Of a DNA stretch of 64,000 nt, positions 60,211 through 64,000 are shown in pieces (the stretch's first letter is position 1; the number at the start of each line of letters is the position of its first letter). The notes under the pieces were generated by a model. The model worked only from the letters and a program-made list of their open reading frames with translations. It ran no database searches and was not told where the DNA came from. This DNA comes from Bradyrhizobium diazoefficiens (GTDB lineage: Bacteria; Pseudomonadota; Alphaproteobacteria; Rhizobiales; Xanthobacteraceae): contig NZ_CP067101.1 in assembly GCF_016616425.1 (NCBI RefSeq), positions 6,572,001 through 6,636,000 on the forward strand, read 5' to 3'. The translations under genes were made by a program, and so were the position numbers.

Positions 60211-61932
60211 TCAGACGGCAGGTGGCAAGCTTGGATTGAGGTCCTGCTTCTTCACCTTGCCCGTGGCCGTCAACGGCAGGGATTCAATGATACGGATCTC
60301 CGGGACCTTGTAGACGGCCATGCGCTCGGCGCACCAGGCGCGCAAATCCTCGGCCGAGACGCTGCCGACCGCCTCCGGCTTGAGCTGGATATAGGCCACC
60401 GGCACCTGCCCCTTGTCGGGATCGTCGCGGCCGACCACGCCCGAACCCAGCACCTTCGGATGCTGCCCGAGCAGCGCCTCGATCTCCGGCGGAAACACGC
60501 TCATGCCCTTGACCTTCAGCATCTCCTTGCGGCGGCCGAGGAAATGCAGGAAGCCGTCCTTGTCTATATTGCCGATGTCGCCGGTGCGTAACCAGCCGTC
60601 GACGAGCGACTCGGCGGTCGCCTCCGGCTTGTTCCAATAGCTCTTGAGCAGCGACGGCGTGCGCACGCGGATCTCGCCCTCCGCACCGAGGGGCAGCAGC
60701 GCGCCGGTCTCGAAATCGGTGATCTTGAACTCGGCGCCGGGGACCGGCAGGCCGACGAAGATCGGCTGATTGTTGAGGTCGAAGTCGTCGTCTTGGAAGC
60801 CCGCCGTGAATGTGTTGGAGGTGTGGGTTTCCGTCATGCCCCAGGCCGCCTCCATCAGCACCGTGCCGGTGAGATCCTTCCAGCGCTTGCGGTAGTCGGC
60901 ATTGAGCTTCTTGACGAAGGAGACGACGCGGACCTGCCTCAGGGAGGAGAGATCGAACTCGCTCCAGCGCGGATGGTCCATCAGTTCGACCGCGGCGTCG
61001 ACCGGCATCGCGGTGATCGTGACCTTGTACCTGTCGATCGCAGCCATCGCGCCGACGGCGTCCCAGCGCGCCAGCAGGACCAGCGTCGCGCCAGAGAACA
61101 GCGGGAAGATCAGGCCAAAGTTCTCACCAGCGATCCAGAACTCCGGGAAGAACGACAGGAACACGCTGCTCTCGTCAGACAGCACCGAGATGCCGTAATT
61201 GGCGGCAGCCGTGTAGACCATGTCGCGGTGGGTATGAACGCAGCCCTTGGGCATGCCGGTTGTACCGCCGGTGTAGTTGAGTGCGGCGACGTCATCGAGC
61301 CCGGGCGGCGGCAGCGGCGCTGGCGCCGCCATTGCCGCAAGCGTGGGCAACAGATCGGTTGCGCCCGGCACCGCGACGTGCGGCGCGCGGATCGAATCCG
61401 GTGCCGGGAATGCTGGCGTTGCCGGCACGACGTCGGCGAAGCTGGTGACGATGATCTCGCGCAGGCGCACCTCGCCGCGGACCTGCTCGACGACGGGGAC
61501 GAGTTGGTCCAGCGCCACGATCACCTCGGCCTGGGTGTCGTTGAGCTCGTAAGACAGCTCGAATGCACGCGACAGCGGGCTGACGGGCACGTGGACCGCC
61601 CCGAGCTTCAGGATGCCGAAGAACACGATGTGGAATTGCGGGCAGTTCGGCAGGAACACTGCGACGCGGTCGCCCTTGCCCACGCCCTTGGCCTGCAACA
61701 GCGCCGCAAAGCGGTCGCTCTGCCGGTCGAGCTCCGCGTAGCTCGTGACGTGACCATAGAAGATCACCGCAGGACGCTCGGGACTGCGCCTCGCCCAGGC
61801 GCGCAGATATTCCGTCAAGGGAACTTCGCCGTGAAGATAGTTCGGCGAACGCGGCATGCCCTTCGGCCAGGCCTTGTCCCACAGGCCGCGCAAGGTGGCC
61901 AGATAGTTCTTCTCGTCGAGGCCTGCGCTCAT
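60211..61932 (-). CDS. AMP-forming acyl-CoA synthetase/ligase
   Basis: A 573-residue ANL-superfamily ligase. The AMP/ATP motif is YTGGTTGMPKGC; the later motifs are GWLRTGDIG and, near the C-terminus, LPLTATGKVKKQDL with the catalytic lysine. It should activate a carboxylic acid to its acyl-CoA with ATP and CoA. It is upstream of the fused carboxylase and clearly in the same operon. A TTGACA hexamer on the minus strand at 62021-62026 is a possible -35 element, but no good -10 was found. The acid is unknown; a medium- or long-chain acid fits the partner. Confidence 0.93.
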   Translation of the reverse strand: MSAGLDEKNYLATLRGLWDKAWPKGMPRSPNYLHGEVPLTEYLRAWARRSPERPAVIFYGHVTSYAELDRQSDRFAALLQAKGVGKGDRVAVFLPNCPQFHIVFFGILKLGAVHVPVSPLSRAFELSYELNDTQAEVIVALDQLVPVVEQVRGEVRLREIIVTSFADVVPATPAFPAPDSIRAPHVAVPGATDLLPTLAAMAAPAPLPPPGLDDVAALNYTGGTTGMPKGCVHTHRDMVYTAAANYGISVLSDESSVFLSFFPEFWIAGENFGLIFPLFSGATLVLLARWDAVGAMAAIDRYKVTITAMPVDAAVELMDHPRWSEFDLSSLRQVRVVSFVKKLNADYRKRWKDLTGTVLMEAAWGMTETHTSNTFTAGFQDDDFDLNNQPIFVGLPVPGAEFKITDFETGALLPLGAEGEIRVRTPSLLKSYWNKPEATAESLVDGWLRTGDIGNIDKDGFLHFLGRRKEMLKVKGMSVFPPEIEALLGQHPKVLGSGVVGRDDPDKGQVPVAYIQLKPEAVGSVSAEDLRAWCAERMAVYKVPEIRIIESLPLTATGKVKKQDLNPSLPPAV

Positions 61933-62026
61933 GGCGTCTTTCCCGTGCTGCTTTTCTTTTCGCGAGGGCACGCGCGTGCCGTCAATCGACGTCGTTACAC
62001 GTCGAGCACGGCAGACTTCATGTCAA

Positions 62027-62064
62027 GAAAAACAGCATCGCGTCGCGGCCGATGCCGCGACGCG
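62027..62064 (-). terminator. rho-independent terminator after the chemoreceptor gene
   Basis: A perfect 11-bp stem (cgcgtcgcggc at 62039-62049 with gccgcgacgcg at 62054-62064) and a four-base loop cgat. On the minus strand it is followed by gatgctgttttt. It ends the chemoreceptor transcript just before the ligase/carboxylase operon promoter region. Confidence 0.88.
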
Positions 62065-62094
62065 GAAATACCAATGGTCTTGCGGCGCCTTTCG

Positions 62095-63774
62095 TTAGGC
62101 CGCGCGCACGCCCGCGACGAAGGCGCTGACCTCGTGTTCGAGGGATTGCAGCTTCTGCGTCAGCCGGCCGCTCGATTGCAGCACGAGGCCGGCGGCCTGT
62201 CCGGTCGCCGCCGTCGCGTCGGTGACGCCGCAGATATTCTGCGAGACCTGGTCGGTGCCGGAGGCGGCCTCCTGCACGCTGTGGGCAATCGCCTGCGTAG
62301 CCGCGCCCTGCTCCTCGACGGCGGCGGCGATCGAGGTGGAAATCTCGTTGACCTCCATGATAGTGGCGCGGATGCTCTCGATGTTGCCGACGACCTGATT
62401 GGTCTCGGCCTGGATCGCGGTGATCTGTGCGCCGATCTCGTCGGTCGCCTTCGCGGTCTGGCTCGCCAGCGACTTCACCTCGCTCGCGACCACCGCAAAG
62501 CCCTTGCCCGCTTCGCCTGCCCGCGCCGCCTCGATGGTGGCATTGAGCGCAAGCAGATTGGTCTGCGAGGCGATCTGGTTGATGAGGTCGATGACCTCGC
62601 CGATCTTGTGCGCGGCCGCAGCCAGCCCTTGCACCGTGTCGTTGGTGCGCTGACCGTCGGCGGCGGCCTTGTCGGCCACGGTCGCGGCCTGTGCGACGCG
62701 CTGGCTGATCTCCGATATCGAGGCCGACAACTGGCCGGCGGCGGAGGCCACCGTCTGCACATTGCTGGAGGCCTGCTGGCTGGCCGACGCGACGAAGCTC
62801 GCACGGTCGGTCGCCTTGTTCGCGGTTTCCGACATGCCTTGCGCGGCCTGCTGCATGGCGCGCGCCTCGTTGAAGACATCGCGGACGACGGCGTGGACGC
62901 TCGCCTCGAACTTGCCGGCGAGATCGGCCATCGCCTTGTGCTTCTCCACGTCGGCCCTCTGCTTGGCTTCCTGCTGTTCGGCATACATCCGGCCGACGGC
63001 CGACGCATTGTCCTTGAACACGGCGAGCGCCTTGGCCAATCCACCGACCTCGTCGCGGCGATCGGTGTAGGGCACCTCGAAGGCGCCGTCGCCGGAAGCG
63101 AGGCGCTCCGTCAGCGTGGTGATCCGGGCGAGCGGCCGGGTGACGCTGCGTCCGATCAGGAAGGAGGCGCCGAGAACCAGGACCAGCACGGCCAGACAGA
63201 TGTAGCCGAACGTCATCGCGTTCTGGCGGAAGACGGCGTCGACATCATCGAGATAGATGCCGGTGCCGATGATCCAGCCCCAGGGCGCAAAGCCCTTCAC
63301 ATAGGAAATTTTCCCGACCGGCTGGTCGAAGCCGGGCTTCGGCCAGAGGTAGCCGTAGAAGCCCGCACCGTGCTTGTTGACGACGTCAACGAAGCCCATG
63401 AACAGCGCGTTGCCGGCAGGATCCTTCATGCCGGAGAGATCCTTGCCGTCGAGCTCGGGCTTGATCGGGTGCATGACCATCTTGGGGGTCATGTCGTTGA
63501 TCCAGAAATACTCGACCTTGTCGTAACGCAGGCTCTTGATTTCGGCCATTGCGGCGGCCTGGGCCTGCGCGCGCGGGAGTTTTCCCTCGCTCTCGAGCTT
63601 CTGGTAGTGGGCGAGGATGCCGTAGCCGACATCGACCATCTGCTGCGTCTTGGCCTGGCGATCGGCGACCATCTGCGCGCGCAGGGTCGATAGCGCGATC
63701 GGCGTCAGCGCCATCATCCCGAGGAGACCGATGCCGACGATCAGAACCAGCTTGAAACTGATGCGGGAGAAAAT
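62095..63774 (-). CDS. methyl-accepting chemotaxis protein with single Cache sensor
   Basis: A 559-residue chemoreceptor. Two transmembrane helices ([19 protein letters not shown] and [17 protein letters not shown]) flank a periplasmic sCache domain with [17 protein letters not shown] and [19 protein letters not shown], which in this family binds small organic acids or amines. HAMP, coiled-coil and signalling hairpin follow ([20 protein letters not shown]). There is no C-terminal CheR-binding pentapeptide. The start is either 63774, with a gagg site, or 63807. Its ligand is not known. Confidence 0.9.
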   Translation of the reverse strand: MFSRISFKLVLIVGIGLLGMMALTPIALSTLRAQMVADRQAKTQQMVDVGYGILAHYQKLESEGKLPRAQAQAAAMAEIKSLRYDKVEYFWINDMTPKMVMHPIKPELDGKDLSGMKDPAGNALFMGFVDVVNKHGAGFYGYLWPKPGFDQPVGKISYVKGFAPWGWIIGTGIYLDDVDAVFRQNAMTFGYICLAVLVLVLGASFLIGRSVTRPLARITTLTERLASGDGAFEVPYTDRRDEVGGLAKALAVFKDNASAVGRMYAEQQEAKQRADVEKHKAMADLAGKFEASVHAVVRDVFNEARAMQQAAQGMSETANKATDRASFVASASQQASSNVQTVASAAGQLSASISEISQRVAQAATVADKAAADGQRTNDTVQGLAAAAHKIGEVIDLINQIASQTNLLALNATIEAARAGEAGKGFAVVASEVKSLASQTAKATDEIGAQITAIQAETNQVVGNIESIRATIMEVNEISTSIAAAVEEQGAATQAIAHSVQEAASGTDQVSQNICGVTDATAATGQAAGLVLQSSGRLTQKLQSLEHEVSAFVAGVRAA

Positions 63775-64000
63775 CATCGAGCCTCGCAAAATTGGCGATA
63801 CAGACATGCCAATTTATCTCGATCTCCTTAGCAAAGCTTTAAGCATTCCGGTTCCGCCAAGCGGCCGCCGAAGGCCTGCGGTCACCCATGGCTTTGGCAT
63901 CCCTACGGCGCGGTCCCGCATCCGAATGTAAACCTCTTCAAATCTAGAAGACCTCGATATCGCCCCTCCGCGCGTTGACTTGGCGAAGGCTCTGGCAGAA
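63775..64000. other. right-edge gap upstream of the chemoreceptor
   Basis: The last 226 bp contain no gene on either strand that I can support. An aaggag-like site near 63823 could serve the longer chemoreceptor start. The promoter of that gene presumably lies here. Confidence 0.5.

Overview
The window is high-GC alphaproteobacterial chromosome, most likely Bradyrhizobium or a close relative in the same family (Nitrobacteraceae). The clues are the many CoA-linked degradation genes, a promoterless look to most gene borders, an Lrp-type regulator divergent from a putA without an N-terminal DNA-binding domain, a single-chain acyl-CoA carboxylase of the Rhodopseudomonas type, and several families of short palindromic repeats at gene ends. 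No tRNA, rRNA, CRISPR array, phage or intact insertion sequence was seen. The strain itself cannot be named from the sequence.

Left part (1-13.8 kb): the end of a threonine synthase-like gene; a LysR regulator divergent from an acyl-CoA dehydrogenase, class III CoA-transferase, MaoC-like hydratase and benzoylformate decarboxylase-like run; an SDR; a haemolysin III family membrane protein; and the ycjX/ycjF-like pair. From 10.7 to 13.2 kb lies an accessory patch: a glycine-rich exported protein broken by two single-base frame changes, a possible 98-residue gene, an AT-rich stretch, and a very small Tat-signal protein with a duplicated ribosome binding site and a strong terminator.

Middle (13.8-44 kb): a GT39-type membrane glycosyltransferase; a redox-type adenylate cyclase (membrane histidines, a 2Fe-2S domain and a class III cyclase domain); a sorAB-like sulfite dehydrogenase; a cold-shock protein; putR/putA for proline use; a CoA-transferase and a GST; an exported mono-haem protein; a cNMP-binding protein coupled to a metallo-beta-lactamase-fold hydrolase; a lemA/TPM cluster; an enoyl-CoA hydratase with a paired acyl-CoA dehydrogenase; an orphan CoxL-like molybdoenzyme; an active HtrA protease; a DHDPS-like aldolase; a catalytically dead HtrA homologue overlapping a small LuxR-type regulator; and an OmpR-type two-component system.

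Right part (44-64 kb): tex; a 1.1 kb non-coding block of degenerate repeat; an amidase; a double hot-dog thioesterase; dgoKA for galactonate use; and then the most structured locus of the window. There a flavin-dependent monooxygenase and its flavin reductase are preceded by a near-consensus sigma-54 promoter whose core has been copied three times as a 23-bp tandem repeat. About 120 bp upstream is a perfect inverted repeat suited to an activator. A rho-independent terminator sits between the two genes, and an AcoR-type sigma-54 activator gene converges from downstream. It is followed by an acyl-CoA ligase with a fused biotin carboxylase/carrier/carboxyltransferase protein, and a chemoreceptor with its own terminator.
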